This document shows, one piece after another, positions 14,741-25,689 of a DNA stretch of 64,000 bases. Origin of the DNA: Taenia hydatigena (Eukaryota > Platyhelminthes > Cestoda > Cyclophyllidea > Taeniidae); contig JADWOT020001194.1 in assembly GCA_036345935.2 (NCBI GenBank), positions 1-64,000 on the forward strand, given 5' to 3'. The notes below the pieces were generated by a model, which was given only the letters and a program-made list of their open reading frames with translations, ran no database searches and had not been told where the DNA came from. The stretch's first letter is position 1. Each line of letters begins with the position of its first letter. Both the position numbers and the translations under genes were made by a program.

Positions 14741-15474
14741 TTAAAGTTTTCCGAGAGTGATGAGACATTGAAAGTTTAGTCCTTTCCTTCCCACAACATC
14801 TCCGCCCATCGCAGGTATCGCGTTCTGCACACTCAAAGGATTTTCACTCTCAACGAAGGCTCTGAGTGAACACACTGCAATTACCTGAGAACGTGAAAAT
14901 TAACAAGCAATTAATGTAATGTGTGTACACATCGAAACCATTGCTCTGGTTTGTTACTCTGATCACAAATATCTTTGCACTCAACATTCGCCCAAATGGC
15001 TCAAAAAGAGTAAATAGGCGCATTTCACTATGCCCTTGGGAAATATAGATGAACAATTTGGAGCCTTCAGAGTCCTCTATCATTGATCCATAATTAGCGG
15101 ATTGTTGAGGGTGATGGGTAAGTATTTGAGCAACGGCATGAACACGCACTGCTGGTGAGGACACAGGGAGTCAAATTTTCTAGAAGCTTATTTTTAGAGA
15201 GGCAAAAGAAAGGGGAAACAAGTACAAAATTACTTGTTTTGAACTGAGGGTAGCTAAGCATGCATGGTTGAATAACTAAAAGCAGAGCATGCAGGCGGAT
15301 GATGAAAAAGGCAAACCTGCAGCAAAGGATAGGAGACGGCTTCCTACCTGTGCCATAAGAGGTGCTTCTGGTATTAGAGGCTGCATATCTTCGTCTGGTT
15401 AAAATAGGCGATTCTGAAGTACTGAGGTGGAAAAATGCTGCCGTTGCCGTTGTCTCAGCTTGAGTTACTTTAGG
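14741..15474 (-). pseudogene. CELF/Bruno-type RNA-binding protein, C-terminal RRM3 (divergent or decayed)
   Basis: CELF/Bruno proteins are splicing and translation regulators with three RRM domains. This minus-strand segment resembles the third RRM and the end of the linker before it. Exons read 15474-15348 (start uncertain), 15151-14933 and 14859-14741 (TAA). The first junction is sound: ACAG|GTAGGA to CACCAG|CA, phase 1 on both sides, making an alanine codon. The first exon is Thr/Ala-rich (QAETTATAAFF), like CELF linkers. The second holds RNP2 as LFIYIS (LFIYHL in CELF), then EPFGRMLSAKIFV and TNQSNGF, where CELF genes carry an intron. The third continues as AFVESENPLSVQNAIPAM, matching GFVSYDNP.S.QAAI..M in order and spacing. 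Against function: no GT follows the expected exon end at 14933, RNP1 is altered, and RRM1 and RRM2 are not visible. The family is fairly sure; whether it is alive is not. Confidence 0.6.
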
Positions 15475-17165
15475 CTGTGCCGCTGCATCATATGTGTCAG
15501 GGTTTGTGCAGCAAAGTCCAAATGGAACGCTTCGAGAGGCGACGATGTTCGTGGGAATGGAGTTGGTTAGTGGCGGTTAAGACAGCATTTCTTATTGCAA
15601 AGTAGGGATAAGCAACAAGCGTACCAGATTGCAACTGTATGCAGAGCATCGCCTGCATATCGTAGAGGCACTGAGCAGACAAAGAAATTTGGATTGGGAT
15701 AGTCTAGTCCTGGCTACATGGTCTACCATTCATGTTTCGTGACCACTTCCGTGATCAATCATCCAAGTAATATTGCATTTGCATCTTAAACTCTATCAAA
15801 AAGGTGTTAGGGTTAGATCAGCCCTTTTCATTCAATCTCTTAGATAAGGGAGATCGTTGAAACTTGTTGACAGATGTAGTTTCATGCACCCACCTACCTC
15901 AAATATTGTCGATGCCAGAGCTAGTCTCTCATCCACCATGCATTTTGTCTGTCTTGATATTTTTCCAAAGCGTCATTCTTAGCCAATTTTAATTCAAATA
16001 AGATGCTTGGATCCTACAAAAACGGATGAGCTTTTTGTGAAGGAATTGGTGTCAGCCTACTGGTTATGACCCAGGCAGTCAAAACTTTTGCTGTTTTGCA
16101 CACTCATGGAAGACAAGCAGTGTAGGATGCACTTTCTCATCAAACTTTAATCAAATTAAGATAAATGATGCACGCAGATTATTTTCAAAATCATTTGGTG
16201 CAAAAATGACCGCTGGCTCAATAATGAGGGGAGTCGGAATGGAAATTTTGCATCAGTAGCAGGCGAACCTTGATCGCATTTTTATTTGTTCACGGATAGA
16301 AGCAAATGCGCTTTGAATGCCTATGTATCTAATAGCGTCAAGTTTAATTTGTGAGCGCTTATTTGCACGGCATAGCACGGAGTGTGGCTTCATAGCCCTT
16401 CGTATGATCTCTTACACACTTAACAAGCATTTGCGTACAATTCCGATCGAAAGTAGAAATCGTCCTTTACATCACTGAATTTGGAAGCATGTGCTCTCAA
16501 CGTCCGAACCACTGATGACTCATCTGCGCCAATCCATCCGTTAAACGGTTGATCGATAAGACAAACTATTTCGAAGCCAGTGCGGATTGGTCAGCTCATT
16601 AGGAGATCGATATGACGCAGGGCACTTGTATGTACGACGTCATTTTATCGCTTTTTATTTTCCGATAATGAGCCATGCGGGACGGTAATCGTACCGGCAA
16701 GTGAAACCGACTCAAAATGTCAGCATTTTCTAACGTGTATTGGAGGAAAGGGTCCTCCTCAGAGGATGTCTTGAACAAAAGGACTCCACTCCTTGACAGT
16801 CAGTAAAGGAGCCACGTAAACTCAGTTTATTAATTGCAATTGGATTATGTCTTCCACAAAGCCATCTTAAATGAGAGCTGTTAAATAACACCATTGAGTT
16901 GTGCCGGATTGGTGAGTCTGGCAAGGTCCATCCAGAAAGCTGCTTTAAAATGTCGTCCAGTAAGTAAATTGGCTCTTCTTCGAATGATGACAATGTACAA
17001 TTGCTGTATTGGCAGTTTTATATTAATGCATTTTATCTGCATATTACTACCTGCAGTTACTAAGGAAGAGAACTATTAAATGCAATTGAATTGGCAGGTT
17101 TGATCGCTGATATTAGGCCTAGCAAAATATTTTGCAGCCTAAGTAGTAGTAGATTAACAAAACTT
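15475..17165. other. Region upstream of the CELF-like exons; nothing recognised
   Basis: The minus strand stays open in the frame of the first CELF-like exon for about 110 more bases, up to a TAA near 15590, but the true exon start is unknown. An open frame at 16730-16993 (-) looks protein-like but is unrecognised. I looked for RRM1 or RRM2 motifs on the minus strand and saw none. Confidence 0.4.
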
Positions 17166-17169
17166 TACC

Positions 17170-17850
17170 ATCGTGGGTAATTCATTAGGTCCCTAGTTTT
17201 GCTGTTGTTGGCAGATGCAGGAAGCAAATAATGGCATTTCCGCTTCCTCAAAAAGCTTATTTGTACGCATGGTCTCAAATATATTCATATTTACTTTTGG
17301 CATCTTCTGTTTGTCGGCCATAAGTGCTTTTGCATGCTGCGTTGCTAAGTATAAATTAGTACTACTCTAAAGCTGCGATGCTTGCTGTTGCGCACAAAAC
17401 TCTCTTAACGGGCCTAATCAAGACCGCTACCATCTAAATCAACGTTCTGCTATAGCGCAAAAATCAAAGAAATGATTCGGCAAGAAAGTGGATAAGAAGA
17501 TGTCATGACTCACCTCCAGCTTACACGATTTCCATCTTTGCTTTATACTCCAGCCCACTGACATTCTTCGGACGGAGAAGGGAGAGGCGGAGAAGAAACA
17601 AAAGGCCACATAGTGCTAGAGCGAAACGAAGCATAAGAAGGGCATGTAAGACGAGCTAGGTCGTGGAAATGATAATAGTCCAGAGAATTGCGATCAACGG
17701 CATGTCTAGCGTTGATGTGGTAGAATTCTTCCCTGCTGCATGTGTGGAATTTATCAGTGGTACGTGTTGCACGCAGCGTGTCGTGTGGTCTATCCCATTG
17801 TCGTATCGGCAGTAAATTTCTTTTGCGTGCTGCGTTAGTGGATTAGCAGC
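17170..17850 (-). pseudogene. Inverted, broken copy of the 19.3-21.2 kb membrane-protein gene
   Basis: On the minus strand this segment matches exon 1, intron 1 and the start of exon 2 of the gene at 19336-21159. The start codon (17703) and the following hydrophobic stretch correspond (MPLIAILWTIII against MLLVTILWTIII), then LRFALALCGLLFL against LRFALVLCGLLFL. The reading frame is kept without insertion through more than 60 codons, up to a conserved GGTGAGTCATGAC at the donor (17508-17513 on the plus strand). Two in-frame stops break it: TAG at 17658-17656 where the other copy has CAA, and TAA at 17523-17521 where the other has AAA. Intron sequence and the beginning of exon 2 (about 17269-17306) are also recognisable, so it was copied as DNA. 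Exons 3 and 4 were not found. The two copies lie head to head. Confidence 0.75.
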
Positions 17851-19254
17851 AGAGATGACGACGCCTGCGCTCCTGGCACTTCTTCCTCCTCCTCTCGCCT
17901 TAAGGTAGGTTCCTTTCTTTAATCCTCTTCTACTGGTGTGCATTGTTTCAGAGTTTTATCTGCCTTAGCTGGTTTTCTTTAACAGGTCATGGAAGCATTC
18001 TTGCTGCTGATTTCGAACTGATCGTCAGAGTTGACAGCTCACCTGATTTAGATCTCGACAGCTCCTACTGTGCAGCACAATGAATGAGTTCACCAAAGAT
18101 GTTATAAATTTGAGGATTTAATTATTTTATTGATTAATGCAACTTTTGGGGGACTAATAGCCAGTTCTGCGACCGACGCAATGGCACAACACTTTTGCAT
18201 AGTGCGAATATGGGGTGGCTCTGCATTGCGAGTATTTTAGCACCACTAGCACTGGCTGTCACAGGTTCCAACAAATTGATGTTGGAATCAATTCATCGTC
18301 AACGCCAAGCAGTTCTTCCACCCTCCTGCGAGACTCCAGCCTACTTTAAGCCAGAAGTAAAGAGGATGCAAAGTAATTGAGAAAATTTACACACTCAATG
18401 GCTTCCAACTTACTCATATGCTCATTTATTGGTAACAGACTTCTTTAATTCCAGTCGATGGGCTCGAAGTATGTCTACTTCGCTATACGTACTTTGCAAC
18501 GAGAAAGGATTCTGTCGAAGTATCGCAAGACATGCTACTCGCTGCAATGCTCAACGCTGTTATCCTTCACTTCACTCATAACGCCCCTGTCTGCTCTACT
18601 TTAAATGAGCAGTTTGCCTCTGTTTTGTTCGTAAATAACTTTCCCTCCGCTGTTAGAAGGATGTTAATAGTCCAATGTATGGAGAACGGGTGGGATTTCT
18701 GAAAAAATTAAGGTAAATCAAGCATCCCTAACCTGACTTCGACTTAAGTTTTTGTCTTAACGTCTCTTTCGGGTTCGCAGCAAGTTTTTTGGCAAATTTT
18801 CTTAAAACATCCTCACACAAGTTGCGAGAGCAGAGACGATAGCTAATAAAAGAAAAACTGAGATCAGGAAAGTAAAGAACAAACATTTGCAAAAGCGTTG
18901 AATCAGAAACGATTGATTTTGTCATATTTAGGGGTAATTTTCAAAGCTCTTCATCGAAATTTAGCCCTTATTTCACTAACAATGGCACTGTTTTGCATTG
19001 CTAACTTTGTTAAGAGCTAACTCGGGATATTTGCACCCTGTTAACGATTGGCGACCCAAGTTGCCTTGACTGTGTGCTACACGAAGTTGGGAAAATTTAA
19101 AGAAGAACGTGCTGCCTCCCGATCTCTCCTGTCAAGAGTGTTTAGCCGAGATGGAAGGATACGAAGGAAAAATAACTTCTGATGCTACATCCCAAATAAA
19201 GTTAAAACGGTACCATTGTTCCCTAGGCCAACAGACACGACACTACAATAGACC
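17851..19254. other. Spacer between divergent gene copies
   Basis: This is the centre of the head-to-head arrangement. Similarity between the arms fades outward from the two exon 1 copies, near 17850 and 19200. No gene is recognised inside. If the plus-strand gene is expressed, its promoter should lie here, but I see no convincing core element. Confidence 0.4.
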
Positions 19255-19335
19255 ATGCGACTCTGCATGCACCACGTGCCACTGATCAATTCCACGCATG
19301 CAACGATAAAGAATTCTGGCACACTAGCGCTAGAC

Positions 19336-21159
19336 ATGCTGCTGGTCACGATTCTCTGGACTATTATTATTCCCATTATCCAATTCGTCTTTTACGCCTC
19401 TCCTCCGCTACGTTTCGCCCTAGTACTATGCGGACTTTTATTTCTTTACCGATCCTCCCTTTCTCGTCCAAAGAAAACCAATGAGCCAAAGTTTAGATTA
19501 AAGGCAGAAATTGTAAAAATTAAGGGTGAGTCATGACGTTCCTCTCTCTATTTTCTTACCGGGCCGTTTGTTTTATTTTCCTTTTTCCTTATTTTCACGC
19601 CACAGCCAAACATTGATTTTGATGGTATCATTCTTGCTTGGGCCTGTTAAGACAGTTTATGTGCTTCAGATTAATGCTTATTTATATATTGAAAACTAAT
19701 GGCTACGTTTACAGCAGTTGCGCGAATGCCGATAAGCAAATGTATAAATAAGTGGTTTGATGGAAGAGTAAATGAAATTATTTGCCCGAACTCGTTTTTT
19801 CCATTTCGTCCATATAATCCCACTCCTTTATCCTCTGTAGTAGAACAACTATTTTTCTTTGCTTGCGCCGGCGAGATCGAGCCACCTCCACTCTCCTCTC
19901 TGGTTAGAAGCAAGCGTTTTCGAAAGCACAGAATCAGAAACACTCACCGACAACCTACGTTTGCAAATTGCGTAGTTACATTGAAGGGTGAGTTGCAGAT
20001 CCCCTTACCATACTCGTGTTTTGGTCGTTTTTATGCCTCTTCATAAATCATGCTACAGATGCGAAATAAGTAGCAAACGTACAGGATCACAACTATATGC
20101 CTACTGTCGCCTTACCGCTGTAGACATACTGCAGTAAGCTGAGCTGGACTAGGCTAGGTGGGATAAGGCGTATTTGGGCAGACCAACTCGACTATCTATC
20201 CTACTATGTAAACCTTATTGATCTCTTGCATTCCATCATTCTAATAATGCTTTATTTGCCACTCGGAATCCACGAGGAAGACTTAGATGTCAATGATGCT
20301 CCTAATTTTGTCTTTCAGGTATAAGTATTCATCGTAAACGCCTAGGCACCAAGGGCACCTCTGGACTAAGGAACGAGGTGCAACCCTCGTGTCGTCTAAT
20401 TCTTTCTCAAGTTCCACTCCAGCGCAACTACTGTAAGCGTCCCATTCTTCGCTCACTACTCCTTACGGTCTTCCATCACAATGAGCCTTGCGCAATACGC
20501 GATCGCGCCCCACCACACCTTGTTTGTCTGCCCGCCTAACCACTACACATTTTCATATGCACATTCATGTATCTAACTCCATTTATTGCTTTTAGTGAGA
20601 CCAGAACTGGTTTCTCTCCCACCCCCTATTTTTTTTCGCAACTTGACATCCTTCAAAGCGAAATTTACGTTCCGCCTATCTCCTTCTTCTCCCGAGTCAG
20701 TCTTAATCGATGCCACTTTGGTGAGTTCCATCCGTTTTTGGTTGTTCATGTCTATTGCCTATTACATACTTGCACCCTTACGGCATCCATTAGCCACAAA
20801 TTGTGTCAATTGTGAGTCTGAGCTTAGATTAAACTGCACTAAACTTTACCCAAAATGGTCGCATCTTATTCTTCTGCTTTCGCCCTCTTCCTTGCAAGTG
20901 CTCATGTCTCCTGTTTTTTTTCCCACTGCAGCCCATTCTAGACCCCACCTATTCAGCCTCTCCTCCTATTGTACCCTCGAGAATGAAGGCAAGCACGTCG
21001 GTCTATTATAACCTCGTAATTGGTTTTCCAGCCGGCCTTTTACTTATCGCATTGTCACTATTCATCTTTTGCTCTTTTAGAGGAAATATAAACCAAATAT
21101 TATGGAAACTTGCAATAATAAGCACCTTTCCTCCTGTTTCAATTGCGATTTTACTATGA
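19336..21159 (+). CDS. Predicted four-exon membrane protein, 271 aa, unrecognised family
   Basis: Function unknown. Four exons join in one frame with agreeing phases: 19336-19525, 19715-19987, 20596-20720, 20932-21159. Donors are GTGAGT three times; acceptors are TTTACAG, CTTTTAG and CACTGCAG. The phases are 1, 1 and 0, and the sum is exactly 816 bases including TGA. The N-terminus is a signal anchor or helical hairpin (ILWTIIIPIIQFVFY, then LRFALVLCGLLFLY) followed by basic residues. The middle alternates charged and hydrophobic residues in a beta-like way (PKFRLKAEIVKIK, FKAKFTFRL). Exon 4 has a transmembrane helix (LVIGFPAGLLLIALSLFIF) and a second hydrophobic end. I chose ATG 19336 because the dead copy at 17.7 kb keeps that ATG but not the upstream in-frame one at 19255. 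The pattern PPL...RSS after the first helix faintly recalls TMEM231, but the rest does not fit well. The model is inferred from sequence alone. Confidence 0.6.
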
Positions 21160-22100
21160 AACGTGAATATGCACTCGTCTAAGAAGAAGGATAGTTCGCC
21201 ATCATGTATTTATATGCAGATTATGGTAGTCATGCCATTGTTGCTGCCTATTGAGGTTCCGGCAGGAGGCAACTTAATGCCACTTCTTCGTTCGTGAGCA
21301 CGTCTGCGTTAGCTACAGTGGCGAAGAAATAAGGGACGATAATCTGTGTACAGTCCATGCAAATAAGGGAAATATGACAGCTGGAATGAAGACGCAATTG
21401 GCAAGATGCGTTAACTAGAATGTGAGTTTTGTGTGCCATACCAGTTTAATTTGCAATTTAATCACATAGGTGAAAATGAAGGCTGTGCTTCATATTCAGC
21501 ATAAAGTAGAGTAGCCACTAACGCCAAAATTGTGCTATATACCTAGTTGAAAGCTAAATGAAGTCTTTTATCTATGCTGCGTTAACATAATTTACTTGAA
21601 TTCTGCCTTTTCTCGTCAAAACTAGGATCAAAAATAGCAAGATGGAGAAACGAAATAGCATCAAAGGTGCAAAGCAATTATTATAGAAGACAAAATATGA
21701 GCCATTCTATCGCTCAAGCTTAGTATTTAGTGCGAGAGTTTCATTTTTTAATGCTTAAAATGATCTCGAATGCGATTTTCGCTGCTAGCGTCTCCTTTTT
21801 ATGCAGATATTCTGGCCAGTGAAAAATTGTTTCACTGAGACATTTTTTGCCTGAAAAGCAAACAAGTTATTCCTTATCCAGACAGCAAACATTTCAATGA
21901 GTGCACTATGTTTGTCAATCTGTAGAGATGCAGGTCTCTAGCATGGAAAGCTGCTAAAGCAAAGGAAGCCATAGTCGTAAAATGAATTGATTACTTTTGC
22001 TTGTTGTCGGTCTAAAAATAGCCAATAATGTACCTCAGTTCAAAGTATAAATGCTTGAAACAGCTTTCGACACCATATATGACGTCCTCTCAACGCGACT
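21160..22100. other. No gene recognised
   Basis: This lies downstream of the membrane-protein gene. An open frame at 21248-21439 (-) is unrecognised and within chance. Confidence 0.45.
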
Positions 22101-22104
22101 TGTT

Positions 22105-22895
22105 TGCTAATAGTGATGGAGAAGGGAAAGCGATGTTGATGCAGATGGATTTTAACCTATCTAGCCGTTTGACGTCAACCTTGGCAGAGAACTCCCAATC
22201 GAGGATCGGAAAGATGTGGAGGAGACCTTGTGGCTGGAAGACGCAGTGTTTGCAACGGAAGGCAGCGTATCATCTAGGCTGGCTGAGGGACCTTCCATAT
22301 CAAATGCGAATGGTTCCAATGAAAAGGTTGAGGAGTCCGTCGTTGGATCAAGAGAATGTTAGGCCGCAGTAGCATACGAATAGACAAAAATGCCGTGTGA
22401 AACGCCCTGCAATTGTGTATTGCATGTAGTCTTGCACATATGCTATTTTCCTTCGCATATACAAATTCCGGCAGAAGAGTTGGCAGAATTTACGGAGACT
22501 TCAGCATTGATCAAAAAGGTTGGTATCAAAACCCGGCTAAAAAACAGCATGTTGCCAATCCAATTCGCATTTTGCAATGCATGAAATGCAGGGGACGGCT
22601 GGTGCTTGTGGGAAAAGAACCGCAAGAACTCTATTATATTGCGGAAACGCTGCCACCATCAAAGAGTGCTGATTGTTGTGGGATCTCGGAATTTCGGAGA
22701 ATTCACAGCATGAGAAAAATACGGCTGAACGTAAACAACAGGCATTCGACTTATGATAACCTGCGAAAAGGACCTTAGGCTCGCAATATTACTCGCACCG
22801 AAGGGTTATACGATAAGCTCTTAGTTGAAGAAGCTGTTAAAATAAATGCTACCATGGAAATGCATTGGTACAAGGTGGCTGTGAATTATATATAG
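22105..22895 (+). pseudogene. Tandem pair, copy 1: unrecognised protein gene, broken
   Basis: This is homologous in order along its length to 23135-23944. The second half reads in one frame from about 22360 to TAG 22893-22895, interrupted by TGA 22398-22400 and TAG 22776-22778. Landmarks are AYTNSGRR, KGWYQNP, ILQCMKCRGRLVLVG, LPPSKSA, LNVNNRHSTYDNLRK and LLVEEAVKINATMEMHWY, all with counterparts in copy 2. The first half (22105-22360) is also homologous but the frame is not continuous, so an intron or a frameshift lies near 22360. The Cys-rich CMKCRG centre recalls a small zinc-binding motif, but I cannot name a family. The sister copy keeps protein similarity despite many silent-looking changes, so both descend from a working gene. 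Confidence 0.6.
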
Positions 22896-23134
22896 TTTTA
22901 TAACAGAGAACTGCTTTGCATGGAAAACCCAACCTAATACTTAGAAAATATTCACAGATTGCCTCACAAGTATACCGACAAGTTTGCTACTGGCTTAAAA
23001 GACCACTGCTTTTAAGCAGTCAGGAATTTTGTCATCAGACTATTGGATTATAATTGCATTTTATTGGTTAAAATCAAACCACTGGTGCGTCGCAGCATAG
23101 CTTAAATATCAACTAGTGAAGTTCACTATCTCAT

Positions 23135-23944
23135 TCATGCTGGGCTCTTAAGAAGATCTCTTCGGTGGAAGAAGCGCAAAAAACACTTATGCAGATAGAC
23201 CTAACTCTATCCCACTGTTTGCAGTCTGCTTCAACCGAGAACTCTCAATCCAAGAATGGCAGGTGGTAGACGAACTCTAAAGCTGGAATGGTTGGTCCCG
23301 GGAATGCATGATTACTAACATCCTGGGATGGCTGCGGAACATAATTAAACAAATTCAGAAGTCCCCATTAATAGAATTGAAATAACTTGCTTTGGAAGAA
23401 AAGACTACTATACAACAACAATCGAGAATTGGATAAAATTACCTGCGAAATCCTCTTGCATATGCACTACACATGAAGACCACATCTTCATTCTATTCGA
23501 TTTGTCCTATACAAATTCGCTTAGAAAAATGGATTGCATATGTTCCGATTTCAGAGTGAATAGGGCTAAACGGTGCCAATTACGATTAGGGAAACATTAT
23601 GTCCAAGATCCATTACGAGTTTTACAGTACATGAGATGTCGTGGCGAATTGGCAGGCGTAGGAACGAAATCGCAGGATATCTATGCCTTAGCGCATTTGA
23701 TGCCTCCCATAAAATCTTCCAAGGCCTGCAACTATTCAGAATTTTGCCGCGGCCGAAACAACTGCAAAGCAGAATTGAATGTCAATGATCGGCGTTCTAA
23801 GTATGACGACCTCTTAAAGAGATATGGCAGGGATATATCACCAGGTCCGAAGAGTTAAATGATATCTTCTCCGTCGAAAAGGCGGTAGAAATGAATACAA
23901 CGACTAGTCTTCATCAAAATCGATTGGCGAAGAAATACAATTAA
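23135..23944 (+). pseudogene. Tandem pair, copy 2: unrecognised protein gene, broken
   Basis: This is a direct repeat of the previous feature, 1050 bases downstream measured at the shared YTNS codons (22458 and 23508). It has LSYTNSLRKM, VLQYMRCRGELAGVG, LMPPIKSS, LNVNDRRSKYDDLLKR, then a frameshift near 23840, after which similarity resumes as RSEELNDIFSVEKAVEMN and ends at TAA 23942-23944. A second break lies just before the YTNS segment, where the frame of the upstream part (LDKITCEILL) does not continue. Both copies therefore have separate lesions. The spacer between copies (22896-23134) shows nothing recognisable. Function unknown. Confidence 0.6.
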
Positions 23945-24244
23945 TCTCCATAGCAAAGAATTCATTTAAAAGGAAATATCTACACCTTATTCAGAAAGTA
24001 TTTAAAGCTTATCCCATAATAGATGCGGAGAATCTTGAAAAGGAACTGATCGGTAGGAGCCTATGCTTCTGCCAAACAATATGTCAACAAAGTCTTTCTG
24101 CTGAATGTTATCGATAATACGAAAAAGGAAAAAGGCAAATACCGCATTTTTTTATGGCATCACACATACTGGAAAATCGTATTTACATACAGGTTACTAC
24201 AATTAATCGAAGAGGAGGTCAAACGGCTTTCTTGTTTAATAAGT

Positions 24245-25685
24245 TGCATAGACGATGGCATTGATGGAATGAGTCCTAACTCCAATGATAACTATGGACG
24301 ACTTCAAACTTTATACTGGGAGGAACCGATATGGAAGTGATAGCTGTAATAATAGCTATTGCAGCAAATGAAGACCTTGGATATCGTCTTGCAAGCCAGA
24401 ACAGAGAAGTATTAAGAGCTCCTTTTGTCCAGCCCAACTTTTACTTACAAATGAGTCCATGTTTGGTAATTGACAGCACAGAAGAATCGCCAATTTATCT
24501 ATGTACATGCCAATTAGACTGTTTAAGAAAGATGGTTTTGTATAAGTGAATTGTATGCACGCGTTTAAGTTTTGCATGAGAGGGATCATTTTGCAATGGC
24601 AGACAAAGTTAAAGACGCAACGGTTCCTAAGGAGAATGTTTTACTTAGAGGAACCCGAAATATCAAGGTTTTAGGTGGTATGGGGAATAAGGTGGCAGAA
24701 ATGTCGACCCCATCCATTCCTTTTGGCAACACTGGTCATGCTGTGACTTTTAAAACCAATTTATGGTTAAAGTACTAAGATTATAAGAAAAATTAGAAGG
24801 CGGTCAAGCGACGGCTTTTATGCTGCGCTTTTTATTTATAAATATAAATTTTAAAGCTATGGAACTATGCTAGACAGCAAATGGAATGCATCCTATCCAT
24901 TTATTTCCTTTGGGAAAGCTGAGCTTTAAATTAGCCGCTTACTACCATCTCAAGCAGAGGCTGTTAGAGGAACCGTATCTGTTGGTAGAGAAAAAAATGT
25001 TAGTCCTAATTAAGCAAAGATGGATTTCTTAATGCTGTAAGACCTATGAGAGAGTCAGGTGCGTTCAAAACCATGAATTATCGAGGCAGTTTTCACATTA
25101 CGGACTTCAATGTAATGAGCATACCAATTGCAAAAAGCCGCTCGACCTACAGAAGGATATCATGAAATTATGTTTCAAATCCTCCATTTCGAGGCCATGG
25201 CTCCGTGTCATATGTGAGGCAAAAGCGGATAATAAGATTTTTGTATAATTGTATGGGTAAAATGAGTAGAAAGCAAGGTAAAATCAATACGCTACGCTTC
25301 TACGGCATAATTAATGCTAAAATATCTTTACTGGTATGGTTGACCAGTGCGCTGTTGTGAATAAGTTCGCAATAATGGTGACTTTATGCAGGGGTATTTT
25401 ATTAACTATTGTTGCTAACTTACAGATTTGCACAGTTATTCGGCGTGGCGACCAGACTGCCTTCCAATCGGACGATCTATTAAACGAAACGGTGGCTTTA
25501 ATAGGGGAGCCCAGATTTTCAATGATGACCTTAAGCTGGCTAAACTGCTCGAGGGAACGCAAAACCACTTATCTTCTCGGATGGCTCAGCCTCCCTTCAT
25601 TGATTGCTGCCTCAAAGTCATGTGCATCTGCTATACACTGCCGTATAGGGAGCGGGTACAATTCTGCAGTGGATACTTGCAATGA
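24245..25685 (+). pseudogene. Possible P4-type (phospholipid flippase) ATPase relic
   Basis: P4-ATPases move phospholipids across membranes. Several of their landmark motifs appear in the right order on the plus strand but in different frames. Near 24255 there is a degenerate IDDGIDGMSPN where CYIET.NLDGETNLK is expected. At 24427 there is VQPNFYLQMSPCL against E.PN..L..F.G.L. At 24626 there is PKENVLLRGT against N.LLRGT, then GNTGH near 24730 where YTGH(DTK) would fall. From 25518, FNDDLKLAKLLEGTQNHL is followed by CICYTLPYRER, against F.D..L...L and then LCHTV.PER. The phosphorylation motif DKTGTLT and the hinge motifs are not visible, which fits a dead copy. Each match alone is weak; the colinear order is the argument. 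Confidence 0.33.
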
Positions 25686-25689
25686 CTCA

